64,000 nucleotides of DNA from Tomocerus qinae. Its lineage: Eukaryota > Arthropoda > Collembola > Entomobryomorpha > Tomoceridae. Below are positions 20,209-33,400 of the stretch, piece by piece; the stretch's first letter is position 1, and each line of letters starts with the position of its first letter. The notes under the pieces are model-generated. The model ran no database searches, had not been told where the DNA came from, and worked only from the letters and a program-made list of their open reading frames with translations. The DNA lies in NCBI GenBank assembly GCA_020055645.1, contig CM034546.1:10416001-10480000 (forward strand). Direction: 5' to 3'. A program made the position numbers and the translations under genes.

Positions 20209-23200
20209 ATGGCAGAGGAAATACGAAAAAATTTGGTGTATCTTATAAAAAATTTAACTAATCTACAAACTGTTCTAGTTCATTGTGTACAAGATGGGAT
20301 CATTACATCCGACGACAAGGATCGAGTTGTAAGTAGATTTGTAAACTCTATACAGTATAAAAGCATGAAGTGTTATGTAATTGTATTAAAATTGTACTAA
20401 TTGCATGGTTACTTATCAACTCTGTCTATGACCGTAGATGGGGGGTGAAATACCTTTTGATAGAAATGACCGCTTTTTTGGTTTACTGATGAAGAGTGAC
20501 TGGGAAAGTGTAAAAATCAAAATTATTTCAATTTTACGAACGACATCAAATGGACATTGTTCTGATATATTAGAAGGTGTCAAAAAGCCAAGGTTGGAGA
20601 CAAATGATTCATATAATCAGAAAGCTTTGAAGGAGATTAAAACTAAACCAATTTTGGGCTCCAAATGGTGGCCAGAAGAAAAGCACCTTCCAAAGGCTTT
20701 TCTGAAAAGGAAGGAAAATAACAACAAATTAATTGACATTTTAAAAGAGCATTTAACGAAGAGTAAAAACAAGTCAACTGTAATCAACCAAGGAGCCGCC
20801 GTCTCCGGAATGGGAGGGGTAGGAAAGACGACGATTGCAAAGTGGTTTGCCCGACATCATCAGGCCGAATATGATCACATCGTTTGGATAGATAGCGGCG
20901 AGGAAAATCTTTCGACTTCTTTTACTGAATTAGCTAAGAAATTGAAAGTAGATCCAACTCTGAAACTGAATTCAATTTCAAGAGAGTGTTTTTCTAAATT
21001 GGAAGAAGCAAAATGCCTTTTTATTTACGACAATGCTGAATGTTATCAAGGCCACCAAGGAATACGAGATGTTCTTCCAAAACATGAAAACTTCCACACG
21101 ATAATAACATCGAGGACTAGAGAGTGGGGAAGTGAGTTAGGAGACGGAAAAATACCAGCGATGATTCTTGATGCATTTCCATCAGAAGACAGCGTTGAAT
21201 TCTTGAAAAACAACCTAAAAGATAAATCTTGTACAGAGAAACAATTGGAAGATTTGAGTGTACTCCTTGGGAATCTTCCGTTGGCTTTGCAAATTGCAAC
21301 TACTACAATAAATACCAAAAAATTGTCATTGGGCGACTACATCGAAAGAATCAAACAAACTACTGACATCATTAATTTAACCTTTGACGACTATGAAAAA
21401 ACAATCAACAAGACAATGAAAATATCACTTGAAATCATTCAGAATCATGAATCGGATGAAAAACAAATTGCCTATAAAATTTTAACTCATTTAGGCTACA
21501 TTACACCAGACAAAGTCGAATTTGAATTATTTGAAGCTATCGAAAACTTACAGAGGTTTGAAACAAAGAAGGCAATGGAATTGCTTGAAAAATACTCTTT
21601 GATAACAATTAATGCAACATGGGGTGAATATACGTGCAGTATTCATCGGTTGCTGCAACAAGTAATCCGCCATAATTGCAAAGAATACGAAAATGTCACT
21701 TTAACAAAGATTTTGAGCGTGGATGGATTTGTTCAGTACAAATTACTTCCTTATTTGTATGCTGACGAAGAAATTCAAAGTCAGTTTCCAAAAGTTCGAG
21801 CGGAATTGGTGGATCAAAGAAAGTTAGAGGATTTCCTTGTGCAACGAAGATTCAACGAGGCAGTGGAAATATCTCTTATGATTAAACATACACTGAACAC
21901 TGCACATGCTTGGTACAACTACGCAGTATGTTTAGAGAAAATGGATAAATTGACCGACGCTATCACAGAATTCCTGGGAATTCAAGAACATTTGGTTAAG
22001 ATCGGTCGGAAGGTTGAAAATGGATGCAAGATAGATGATATATTTATTAACGAAACTGGACTTTGGGGCTTGGCGAAAGAAGTCCGTTTAGAATTGGTTC
22101 GGGGCTTATTGTTCGTAGTTTGGAAAAGACTTGGAAATGAGGATGAAGCCAATGAACTTATAAACCAAGATAAGCAACTGATAACATTCGCTACTCCTCA
22201 ATCCTTGAGCTACGCGATTAAGTATTTATTGAGCCATTCTATAAGCGACTACAAATTAGAAAGTACAAGAAAATTATGCCACCTAAGTCTTAATAACTAT
22301 GAAAGGAAAATTTCTTTCGTAAAATGCCTCCTCAGTGAAAACTTGCCAAATAACGTACAACAATTGACATTGGATAATGTTGAGATTCTGGATGAGGAAG
22401 GAGGGCGACTCAAGTATTATGATATAAAATCTTTAAATAGTTTGAAAACTCTGCATATAATATGCTCTCCCGAATCAACAATATTCCGAATTCATATCAA
22501 CGACAATCTTCAATCATGCCATTCCATCACATTACGTAATTGCATCATACAAGTCCAAAATGGCAAACGATTATCTCCTACGATAATTGATTTGAGTAGC
22601 GTTTATTTTGGAGAAAATGAAATAGAAAAGGTTGATGAATACAATGATGAAGACGATGATGATGATGTAGATTGGGATAGATACAAACAAGACATAACTT
22701 GTCTGAATGATTTTATTGATTTCCAGAAAACAAAGACATTGGATCTAAGTGGCAGCAACATATGGATGAAATTAGACGAGTCACTCAGCATCGACGAAAT
22801 CACCCTCACAAAATTTAGCAGTTTGAATTGGAATTACTTTAGTTGTGCAGTCAAAAAGCTGAAATTCTTTTACACAGATGTACCTCTGCTGGACAAGCAT
22901 ATTGCATTGCGAATCGGAGGCACTAAATCGGTTGAAGGACTTCACCTGGATGACTGTTCTGTCCACCTGACGTCACTTTTCTTCCTATCGAAGAGTGCAA
23001 ATAAGATCCATCTTTTAGGCACAACAATTAAAATTGGCCAGGTTTGCATGGAAAGTAAGATGAAAATATGTGCAGATGAAGTGACTTTGGAAGATATAAA
23101 GTTTATTCAGGACTCCGTTGAAGTGACTAAATACAATGAATTTTTGGATTTAGAAAGAATAAAAAGGATGACAGTACGGGGTGGAGATAAGACTTTTGAT

Positions 23201-23689
23201 TTTGGCCAACAATTCTCTATTGACTTCTTAAAATTGAACGGGGTAAAATTATTAAATTGGGATAAATCGATGAGTAGTGTCAAAACTCTTCACTTAATGG
23301 ATATCGACCTACGAGATATTCCGAGTTCTAAGTTCAGAGTAACGGAGACTTTAGAGATTGGGGGATCCGTCCTAGATGTCACCTTCCTGGACAATATTTC
23401 AGCATTGGCCAATAAAGTAGTCATCAATAGCACAAAAATTCATTGGAATTCTAAATTAGATTTCAATAATTCAGCATCAAAGTTTCATCTTAGTAACACT
23501 CAAATAAAAGAAGTCCATATGGAATCCAACACTTTCTTTAAAAACAAGAAAAGGATTGAGGATCTTCTATTCAACGATTTCTTAAACGTCTCTCAACTAA
23601 CTAGTTTGTATCTAAAGGGATTCGGAGATTTAAAAACAAGCATTTGGATATGGAAAATATTTCCTGGTCACTCGATACTCTCTCGTTGA
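20209..23689 (+). CDS. NLR-like gene 2: CARD-NB-ARC, truncated LRR-like (mosaic)
   Basis: Exon 1 (20209-20328) and exon 2 (20438-23689) are joined across a 109-bp GT-AG phase-0 intron. They give about 1123 residues. The CARD is split over the exon junction. Exon 2 then has a KWWPEE linker, Walker A GMGGVGKTT, Walker B CLFIYDN, TSR, GNLPLA, IHRLLQQ, a TPR-like helical region and LRR-like repeats. From about 20735 to 22663 it appears identical to gene 3. From about 22640 to 23764 it appears identical to gene 1, including the 4-bp deletion near 23644, which ends the protein about 250 residues early. This indicates gene conversion. The truncated protein keeps all nucleotide-binding motifs, so it may still fold and signal, or may be a fresh pseudogene. 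Confidence 0.8.
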
Positions 23690-24450
23690 GTGATGTAACG
23701 ATACGTAATTGGAACAAGGGGCAGGGACATGTTAATGAAATGAGTATGAACAAAATTCCGTTTAAGACGAGAAACAAAATAAAAATGAATTCCTTGGAAT
23801 TTGAAGCATCTTCGATAGATCTTTCTTGTTTACCAAGAAATATTCAAAGAATACAACTGAACAGTGGCATCGTTGTCACTTGCAAAGACCAAGTTCGATT
23901 CAATAATTTGACTTGTGTGAGTCTTTACTCCAATCCCTTTGAAATGAAATACTTTTCTGATAGTCCTAAATTGACTAAAGTTGAATTCCGATTCTGTAAA
24001 TATGACGAAATCTTCCTAAATTTACAGTGGGTACCAAAAAGTGTCAGAACAATAAAACTAGGCGACTGTATATATAACTACCCTACAAATTCTACTCTAC
24101 AAACATCTAAGAACAGCCGATTTCAGTTGGATGCACTAATAATTGACGATTCCAATTTTTTACAAATTGAATCTGTCCTAGAAGTACTAAAACCTGAAAA
24201 TGTGATAATATGTGGGCCTCTCTTAATGAAACTCATTATTTTAACCAAGGTAGAATCCGAAATTGTAATTAAATTAATCGAGTCATATAAGTCTTTGGCC
24301 ATTGGTACAATTATATGGGAAAATGATGAGCATTTTCAAAATTGTCCTTTTTCCAAATTTGTAGACGAAAAAGGAGAATTTTATATTTTTGAAAACCAAA
24401 GAGGAAGAGTCCTACAGGAATCAGAATTCTTAGAAATGATAAAACTGTGA
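23644..24450 (+). pseudogene. C-terminal LRR-like remnant of gene 2 (shifted frame)
   Basis: This stretch continues the LRR-like C-terminus of the family in another frame after the 4-bp deletion. Up to about 23764 it is identical to gene 1. Beyond that it resembles gene 3 more (for example the EASSIDLSCL block), so a second recombination boundary lies here. It ends with the family-typical FYIFENQRGR segment and IKL stop. Confidence 0.75.
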
Positions 24451-25784
24451 CAAGTAGATCACCGCAGAATGCGATTTGTGGCTACTGGTTCCGTGTATAT
24501 ACAATAATAATAGTAATGCATTTTTATAACTATGCACCTTAGGTTCCAATTCACGTAAAACCTATAATTTCCCTAAAGCCGAGATATCTTCATTAGATCA
24601 ATTCAATCAAATATAATTTTCAACCTTTACAACACCACACTGGTTATGTGTATAGGAAATTCTGAGAAGTGACGAATGGATTTCACTGAATTGGAATGTA
24701 GTCTATTGTATCAATGTATATAGCTAAAACTAAAAGACACAAATAAAATATCAAGCCCTTTAAAATCTAACATATTTACTATTTAAAAAATTTCATCCTG
24801 CATTGTCACATCTTACCTGACTTTCACCATCATGATCTAGTTACTAGCATATTGTTGGTTTTACACTTATTCAACTATAGTAAATCTTATTTCGCTTAGA
24901 TAGCATTTCAATCAACTTTGGCTAGTTTTCGAAACAAAAAGCTGCATTTTGTACATCTTAGGCGTCTCATATACTTTGTATTTGAGCATTTTTAGGGCTG
25001 AAGGTAAGGTGAAAAAGATGCCTCCCGGAAATATTAAATTTAATAACTCATATACTCAAACGGCCATAAAATACAGTTGACGAATCATCATCTGTATCTG
25101 TAACTGTAGCATCTGCAGGCCCATCATCAATGATAGACCTACAGCACCCGCTCCAGCTAAGTTTACTTACCCTCTAACTCAAAAATAATTAAAATTTTGA
25201 ATTGGTGACATGGTTATCAGATAAGTTTTAGTTAAGATTTTGTAATCAAGTCCAAGTCTAAATTTTTCGTAATGCTCAGGTTGGATTTAACAAATTCTAT
25301 ATACTTGAGGACACATTCCCATAAACCTAAGGTGTTCTAAATTTACAAAAGGTAAGGACAGTAATGTTTTCCCAATTACACAATTAGCACATAAAATTCG
25401 ATGCAAATGAAATTATTTAATGCTTTAATTTTTGTGGACATATTATTACATTTAGTAAAAAGTGCTACGCAATTATTTATATCTATAGCAATTATAAAAT
25501 ACCGTATAATTCTGATTTATGCATGAAGAAATAATTTCCACTCAAAACTGATTAGTTTTTTGGAACTCAGTTCTATTATCGATTATTTTGAAACTCTCTG
25601 TACTATATTATGTATGTATATGAATGCAAAATAGGCAAAATAAAAATGATAAATATGTAGGTATCTACTTTATATCATCAAATACCACAGTATAGTGAAT
25701 TAGGAAATAAAAATAACATCTAAAGCTTCGTTAAGACGTAAGTTGATAACTTAATAACAAAGTAGACATAAAAAATACCAAATG
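24451..25784. other. 3' flank of gene 2 (intergenic)
   Basis: Homologous to the 3' flanks of genes 1 and 3 and similar in order. Poly(A) signal AATAAA at 24742-24747. No gene seen. At about 25785 it joins directly to sequence matching unit A from about 943. Confidence 0.6.
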
Positions 25785-26752
25785 AGTATTAGAACTATGT
25801 TTATTGAGGAGTTGTACAAACTAACAAGTGATTAATAGAACTTGTTAATCATGTACCGTCACAGTAGAAAAGACGGATCTTGTGCATACATTGTAATATT
25901 AATTTTGCAAATTAATGAACAATTTCGCATATCATAAATCATAGTACGAATTTGTGTCACAAGCAATTAGTAAGTTATTAGATTAGTTACTTATGATAAT
26001 TTGTCCCTTTTTCTTACGGATTAAGTGTTTTTCCTTTAAAGTATTCCTGACCATCGCCTACTGAAGTGAGTGCGCGTTGGTTATCAGAATATAATGTTCG
26101 GTAATAGTCCTATATAGTTTAATGTCCTAGTTGTTTGTTTCGGCATTCTTCATTTCGGTTGATACTGTTGATTCCATGTTCAGAATAAAATGTCTTTTTA
26201 TTAGTCTTCGGCATAGACACAAATGAATTGATCACTAAACAGTATGATGGTTACCATGGATATTGGTTTACGACAACCCGTTGAAAAAAACTACCAGCAT
26301 AAAAATGATTTCGGGTCTATGAAAAACGTAAATCTAAATCAAAAATGCTATAAAATACAGGAACTGAAATTAGCGAGGCTTCTTTTTTGAATTAGTGTTG
26401 TGAAATAAAAATTTATTTCCTGCATGTATTCCTCTATTTAAAATCAAAATTTTCATACTGAATTTCCGAATCTTTAAAAAATGATCTTCGCCAATCGGGC
26501 GTTTATACCCGTCTTAAAAATCTGGATACATTCTGAAACTGAAAACTCCGTTATACTTCACGTTCAACCGATATTCCATTCAACCGATTCAAGTCCCACA
26601 ACACGTCCTTAATGCGTACTATTCTGTACATTGATGATTCATATAAAGTTCAAATTCACTGGGAAGGTCCATTTTTCAAATACGCCTTCTTATCTACTTA
26701 ACAATTTGCCCACCTCAATTTTTTCCAACATCATTAAAAATAAGTGCTCGTG

Positions 26753-27010
26753 TTAAGATAAGGAAGATAAATTTAAGTCTTTGCTATGGTAAGGATAATA
26801 TTCACTTATCTCGTATTCTTGCACTATTGTACTTTCGTTGGCACTTTGTCTCGCACGCTCTTCATCCACTGTAAAATATATAGTGGTTAAAGCCAAACCC
26901 ACAACAACTATAATCAGTACCACTAATGACGTAATTAATACACAATATTTTGGTGTGGAAGGGTCAGAATTTTCCATTTTAGGACGCTTTGTAATAAAAT
27001 ACTCATTCAC
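26753..27010 (-). CDS. Small single-pass membrane protein or first exon (unit C copy)
   Basis: This copy of the three-copy membrane ORF has 74 conserved residues starting at the ATG at 26977 (MENSDP). An upstream in-frame ATG would add 11 residues (MNEYFITKRPK) that the other copies cannot encode, so the inner ATG is preferred. The base changes relative to the unit A copy leave only two residue changes and no frame changes. Hydrophobic helix at about residues 11-34 from the inner start. Family unknown. Confidence 0.5.
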   Translation of the reverse strand: MNEYFITKRPKMENSDPSTPKYCVLITSLVVLIIVVVGLALTTIYFTVDEERARQSANESTIVQEYEISEYYPYHSKDLNLSSLS

Positions 27011-27169
27011 TCATTATTCGTATGTCATTAAACTTTTTCAGTTGATGGAAACAATATATGGGCTATGATTCTTATTGTGTATTTATAAAGCGTTGAATAC
27101 TACAGCAAATATTGTTGTTGTATGGCAATTTATACAACTAATTTATGCACTACATGCATATAGTCTGTC

Positions 27170-27348
27170 CAAGGACGTACAGAGGGATGGGCTTTACGGG
27201 CTAAAGACCCCCCCCCCCCCACGAAATCCAAGAAAAGGGGAATATTTTCTCAAAATCGCAAAAAATTTCGCGCTCCGCGCAATTATTTGCCCTTTTTGAC
27301 TCATTTTCGTTTAGCCCCCTCTGAAACTCAGTTCTGTATACGTGCTTG
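27170..27348. mobile_element. hAT-like MITE, 179 bp, unit C only
   Basis: Begins CAAGGACGTACAGAG and ends TATACGTGCTTG. Flanks are agtctgtc (27162-27169) and agtctgtt (27349-27356), an 8-bp duplication with one change. Units A and B have a single site (near 3993 and 56203). It includes a run of about 13 C residues near 27210. Confidence 0.7.
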
Positions 27349-30344
27349 AGTCTGTTTATCACAGCCATGCATGCCTATGCAAATAATCTATCCGATTGCT
27401 CCAATTTATATATAGTTGATATATAATATTAACAGTAAGCCATAATATATATTTAGTAAAGCTCTTAAATGCAGTAGGAACTACTTAACAATATATTACT
27501 TACATTACGTCAAGACAAAATACAATAATTTTCTTATATGCAGCCTGAAAAAGTAAACTAATATAACCATTACCTCTTTCACTGGCTTTGATATAATCAT
27601 CTCAATATATAAACAATTGTTATGCATCGAGAGTAAATATTAAATGTTCTGTAAGCCTCAATTTTTCAAAAGATGACTGACAATAACAACCTGAAAGAAA
27701 AGAATCATTCCGCCGCATAATGCCATTGTTCAGTTTGTGACAATCATTTACTTTTATATATTTTTATTTTTTCACCATTATTTCAGATGTTTAATTACTG
27801 AAAACCCAGGTACCACTACCGTGTGTTTAGATTGTAAATCCATTTCGTAAGTTATTTGCTTATCACTGATAAGAATAGGTAGGAATGATAAAGAGATTAA
27901 AATGTAATCGAAAATAATTTTACTGGTTTGCTCAAAACAATGTTTAACATGACAACTTACCAAGTTAAGTTTCTGAATAAAGTATATAGATGACTCAAAT
28001 GACATAATCGAACTGTCTCGTGTCTCGTATCTCTATACTGTGTGAGCCCTAGTTAGTGCCAGGCGAAACTAATACAAACAAACCAAATTCTGTTGGCACG
28101 AAAGCTAATCATAATATATCCTATATATATATATAATTTCTGCAAAAGCAGTCCAGTTATTACATTATTTGTTTATATTAAAAGATAAGAAAAAAAGATA
28201 TACGTATTATTATAATATGACACTATATAATATATTTTTACTGCCAGTTTATAGATAAATAAATATTCCTTACTATATGTACCTCACTGCCGAGAATAAA
28301 TCCAATATTATTATCTAGTCTTACAATATTAACCCTTTCTCTCCTAAATAATAAACCTTGCTTATCGTCGGGAATAAATTCTGGGTATATGCTTTACAAC
28401 TTATTAATGCCACAATCTAACATTTATAGCAAACATAACTGCCCTGCTTGTCTTTTATGTTCGTGAGGAACGAAGAATATTGCTGACCAACGTCATTATA
28501 ATATTTTCTCTATATTACATTATACCTTCCACAATGTGTGTATAACAAATAAATATGTATATCTCCAATATCACAGTAGTATTGCATGGAAAAAATATTT
28601 TCGACTGGTTTTGCATAAAGCTACTGTAAATATAACTGACATAAAAATTTTTGGAATGTTATATGACAAATAGCCCTCAATACATCAGTATATCCAGTCA
28701 GACCTTCACTTCAATTCTAGTATCAAGTTAATACACCTTACTAAATGTATAAGCTATCAAATTATTCAGAATAGTTTATCTTCTCTGTATGCGAATACTA
28801 TTTATCTGTCTGTCCGTCCGTCATTTAATCCGCCTGTGCACGATAATTTTCGAACGGTTTGAACTATATAGGAAGCTCAGATTTTTAGGGTAGCTTCTTA
28901 AGGTAAAAAGTAAACCGGAGTACGTAAGTGAGCAAGATCAGTCACATTCCATGACCGGGGAGGGGTTTAAAATTTAAAAATTGCTAAAACTCGAATTAAT
29001 TTTTGGTTCTAATAATCCTGCAACGTCATGTAATATTAGCTTGTCCGACAGCTGACATGTTTTACCTACTGGACAGGTAACAATCATCCCCTGATAGGGG
29101 AAGTGGTTAAAAATTTCATAATAACCGAAAATCGACGTAATTGTCACTCTTTTAATTGTACAAAGTCGTGAAATAGCTCGATTGAAAGCATAAAATACTT
29201 TTTGAACTTTATTAAAATTTAGAGGTGAATTTAAAAGAATTTAAATGACGTCTTTCGAATAAATGCATTCTGAAAATATGTGAAAATTTTTATAAACGTT
29301 TCCCCGGTAACTTATTGGATTTCCAATTTTCAGCATTTTCAGCATATATTCTAAATACGGTTTTGGTCTGAAATCCGATTTGGCAATTTAATCCGAGTTC
29401 GCATCCCCCACGCACTGCCACCTGCGTCTATTCTACTGCAAACTACTAGTGTATGCCAAACTTTTCTACACTAACACTTTTCTACATACATGCCATACTG
29501 CCGACCTTATGAAATAAACATATTTGGCATAGCATGTAGATTATATTATATTATTATAACTCATAACTACATTAGCTTATAAAAACTTCCAGTGTACAAA
29601 ATATTATTTACCACTTACTACTGATAAGTAGTTTTTAATGGTTTTTAATGCTTCATAGCTCGTAGATCAGCATCCTAAAAATCAGTGCTAAATGGTATGA
29701 TTGTTAAAAAGTGTAAAAAATATTTAAATTTAATTTTCGCATATATTATGATTGTGGGGTTTGACATTTGACACTAAACGTGGAAGTAACTTAGCACATG
29801 GAGATTGGAGACTGCTTTTACATATTTACGTTTGTTAGTCAGCTAATGATGGTGACATCTAAAAATTACTCTTAAATTATGCGACATTAATTGTATAATT
29901 TTTAGTGAAAATTCATTTGTTAAAGTGATTATCTTAAATATGTTATAGATTGTTGGGTATTTTTAAATCGTTGGTAAACCTACCACGTACCATTTTTACC
30001 ATGGATCTTATTTGTATCATTTAACTCATTTTTAAAATAGAACTAATTTGTATTATAAATTTTATTTTTTTCATATCTTTAATAAATTGCATTTTCTATA
30101 CATTATTACAATTATGGCCTTTTGTTAAATTTGGCAAAAGGAAACAACAACACAGCCACAGCTATTATAAAAATCAACTCTTTCTTAATATACTCAAGCT
30201 GATCGACATTTTCCGGAAATTACATTTACAAATTTAATAACACTTTAGTTCTAAATTTCATATGAAATATTAAATTGCTATTTATATTTTTCCATTCTAT
30301 ATATTTAAAATAAGGAATTTACACATATAACAAACCCTCATATA

Positions 30345-30476
30345 CAGGTAGATTAGATAACACAAAATTGTTCAGCCTCACTGAAATGACAATCTAGGTT
30401 GCTTGCTTGAGGTAAATTATTCGTACAGTGCTTATTGGGATAGTTTATAGCATAACTAGTGATAGACTCGGAGAAA
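30345..30476 (+). promoter_or_regulatory. Conserved promoter-proximal block of the NLR-like genes
   Basis: A block beginning near tagataacacaaaattg precedes every CARD exon at a similar distance. It occurs at about 8165 (gene 1), 18100 (relic), 20097 (gene 2), 30353 (here) and 62642 (gene 4). It is likely core promoter or 5' UTR. The transcription start is not identifiable by eye. An in-frame stop at 30453 upstream of the ATG at 30477 fixes the start of gene 3. Confidence 0.45.
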
Positions 30477-33400
30477 ATGGCTGAGGAAATAAAAAATAAT
30501 TTGGTGTATCTTACAGAAAATTTAACTAATCTGCAAAAGGTTTTGCTTCACTGTGTGCAAGATATGATCATTTCAATAGACGACAAGGATCGAATTGTAA
30601 GTAAAGATTAGTAAAGTCGAAACAGTATACCAAAGTAATGGTAATTGGAGTCAAAACTATACACCAATTTCAAGGTTGCTTATGAAATCTTTACTATGGC
30701 TATAGATGGCGGGTGAAACACCTTTGGATAAAAATGACCGTTTTTTTGGTTTACTGATGAAGAGAGACTGGGAAAGCATACAAATCAACATTTTTGCAAT
30801 TTTTCGGAAGACTTCAAATGGACATTGTGCTGATATATTAGAAGGTGTCAAAAAGCCGAGATTTGAGTCCATTGCTTCACGTAATCTAGAAGTTTTGAAG
30901 CAGACTAAAACTAAACCAATTTTTGGCTCCAAATGGTGGCCAGAAGAAAAACATCTACCAAAGGCTTTTTTAGAAAGGAAAAAGAATCACAACAAATTGA
31001 TCGACATTTTAAAAGAGCATTTAACGAAGAGTAAAAACAAGTCAACTGTAATCAACCAAGGAGCCGCCGTCTCCGGAATGGGAGGGGTAGGAAAGACGAC
31101 GATTGCAAAGTGGTTTGCCCGACATCATCAGGCCGAATATGATCACATCGTTTGGATAGATAGCGGCGAGGAAAATCTTTCGACTTCTTTTACTGAATTA
31201 GCTAAGAAATTGAAAGTAGATCCAACTCTGAAACTGAATTCAATTTCAAGAGAGTGTTTTTCTAAATTGGAAGAAGCAAAATGCCTTTTTATTTACGACA
31301 ATGCTGAATGTTATCAAGGCCACCAAGGAATACGAGATGTTCTTCCAAAACATGAAAACTTCCACACGATAATAACATCGAGGACTAGAGAGTGGGGAAG
31401 TGAGTTAGGAGACGGAAAAATACCAGCGATGATTCTTGATGCATTTCCATCAGAAGACAGCGTTGAATTCTTGAAAAACAACCTAAAAGATAAATCTTGT
31501 ACAGAGAAACAATTGGAAGATTTGAGTGTACTCCTTGGGAATCTTCCGTTGGCTTTGCAAATTGCAACTACTACAATAAATACCAAAAAATTGTCATTGG
31601 GCGACTACATCGAAAGAATCAAACAAACTACTGACATCATTAATTTAACCTTTGACGACTATGAAAAAACAATCAACAAGACAATGAAAATATCACTTGA
31701 AATCATTCAGAATCATGAATCGGATGAAAAACAAATTGCCTATAAAATTTTAACTCATTTAGGCTACATTACACCAGACAAAGTCGAATTTGAATTATTT
31801 GAAGCTATCGAAAACTTACAGAGGTTTGAAACAAAGAAGGCAATGGAATTGCTTGAAAAATACTCTTTGATAACAATTAATGCAACATGGGGTGAATATA
31901 CGTGCAGTATTCATCGGTTGCTGCAACAAGTAATCCGCCATAATTGCAAAGAATACGAAAATGTCACTTTAACAAAGATTTTGAGCGTGGATGGATTTGT
32001 TCAGTACAAATTACTTCCTTATTTGTATGCTGACGAAGAAATTCAAAGTCAGTTTCCAAAAGTTCGAGCGGAATTGGTGGATCAAAGAAAGTTAGAGGAT
32101 TTCCTTGTGCAACGAAGATTCAACGAGGCAGTGGAAATATCTCTTATGATTAAACATACACTGAACACTGCACATGCTTGGTACAACTACGCAGTATGTT
32201 TAGAGAAAATGGATAAATTGACCGACGCTATCACAGAATTCCTGGGAATTCAAGAACATTTGGTTAAGATCGGTCGGAAGGTTGAAAATGGATGCAAGAT
32301 AGATGATATATTTATTAACGAAACTGGACTTTGGGGCTTGGCGAAAGAAGTCCGTTTAGAATTGGTTCGGGGCTTATTGTTCGTAGTTTGGAAAAGACTT
32401 GGAAATGAGGATGAAGCCAATGAACTTATAAACCAAGATAAGCAACTGATAACATTCGCTACTCCTCAATCCTTGAGCTACGCGATTAAGTATTTATTGA
32501 GCCATTCTATAAGCGACTACAAATTAGAAAGTACAAGAAAATTATGCCACCTAAGTCTTAATAACTATGAAAGGAAAATTTCTTTCGTAAAATGCCTCCT
32601 CAGTGAAAACTTGCCAAATAACGTACAACAATTGACATTGGATAATGTTGAGATTCTGGATGAGGAAGGAGGGCGACTCAAGTATTATGATATAAAATCT
32701 TTAAATAGTTTGAAAACTCTGCATATAATATGCTCTCCCGAATCAACAATATTCCGAATTCATATCAACGACAATCTTCAATCATGCCATTCCATCACAT
32801 TACGTAATTGCATCATACAAGTCCAAAATGGCAAACGATTATCTCCTACGATAATTGATTTGAGTAGCGTTTATTTTGGAGAAAATGAAATAGAAAAGGT
32901 TGATGAATACAATGATGAAGACGATGATGATTATGTAGATCGGGATAGATACAAACAAGACATAACTTGTCTGAATGATTTTATTGATTTCCATAAAACA
33001 AAGAAATTGACTCTCGAGGGCAGCAACATGTGGATGAAATTAGACGAGTCACTCAGAATCGACGAAATCAACCTCACTGCATTTAGCAGTTTGAATTGGA
33101 ATTACTTTAATTGTGCAGTCAAAATGCTGATTATCTCTGACACAGATGTAACTCTGCTGGACAAGCATAATTCATTGCGAATCGAAGGCACTAAATCGGT
33201 TGAAGAACTTATACTGATTAAATGTTCTGTCCACCTGACGTCACTTTTCTTCCTATCGAAGAGTGCAAATAAGGTCGATCTTTCAGGCACAACAATTAAA
33301 ATTGACGAGGATTGCATGGAAAGTAAGATGAAAATATGTGCAGATGAAGTGATTTTGGGTCATATAAAGCTTATGCAGAACTCCGTTGAAGTGACTAAAT

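Larger units (their letters stand above)
25785..30705. repeat. Segmental duplication unit C (diverged copy upstream of gene 3)
   Basis: Collinear with unit A from about 943 to 8507 but clearly more diverged and with many small indels. It lacks the TTAA element of A, the TTAA and hAT elements of B, and about 1.2 kb corresponding to A 5815-7030 (junction near 29188). It preserves the minus-strand membrane ORF and provides the empty-site state for three insertions found in A or B. Confidence 0.85.
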
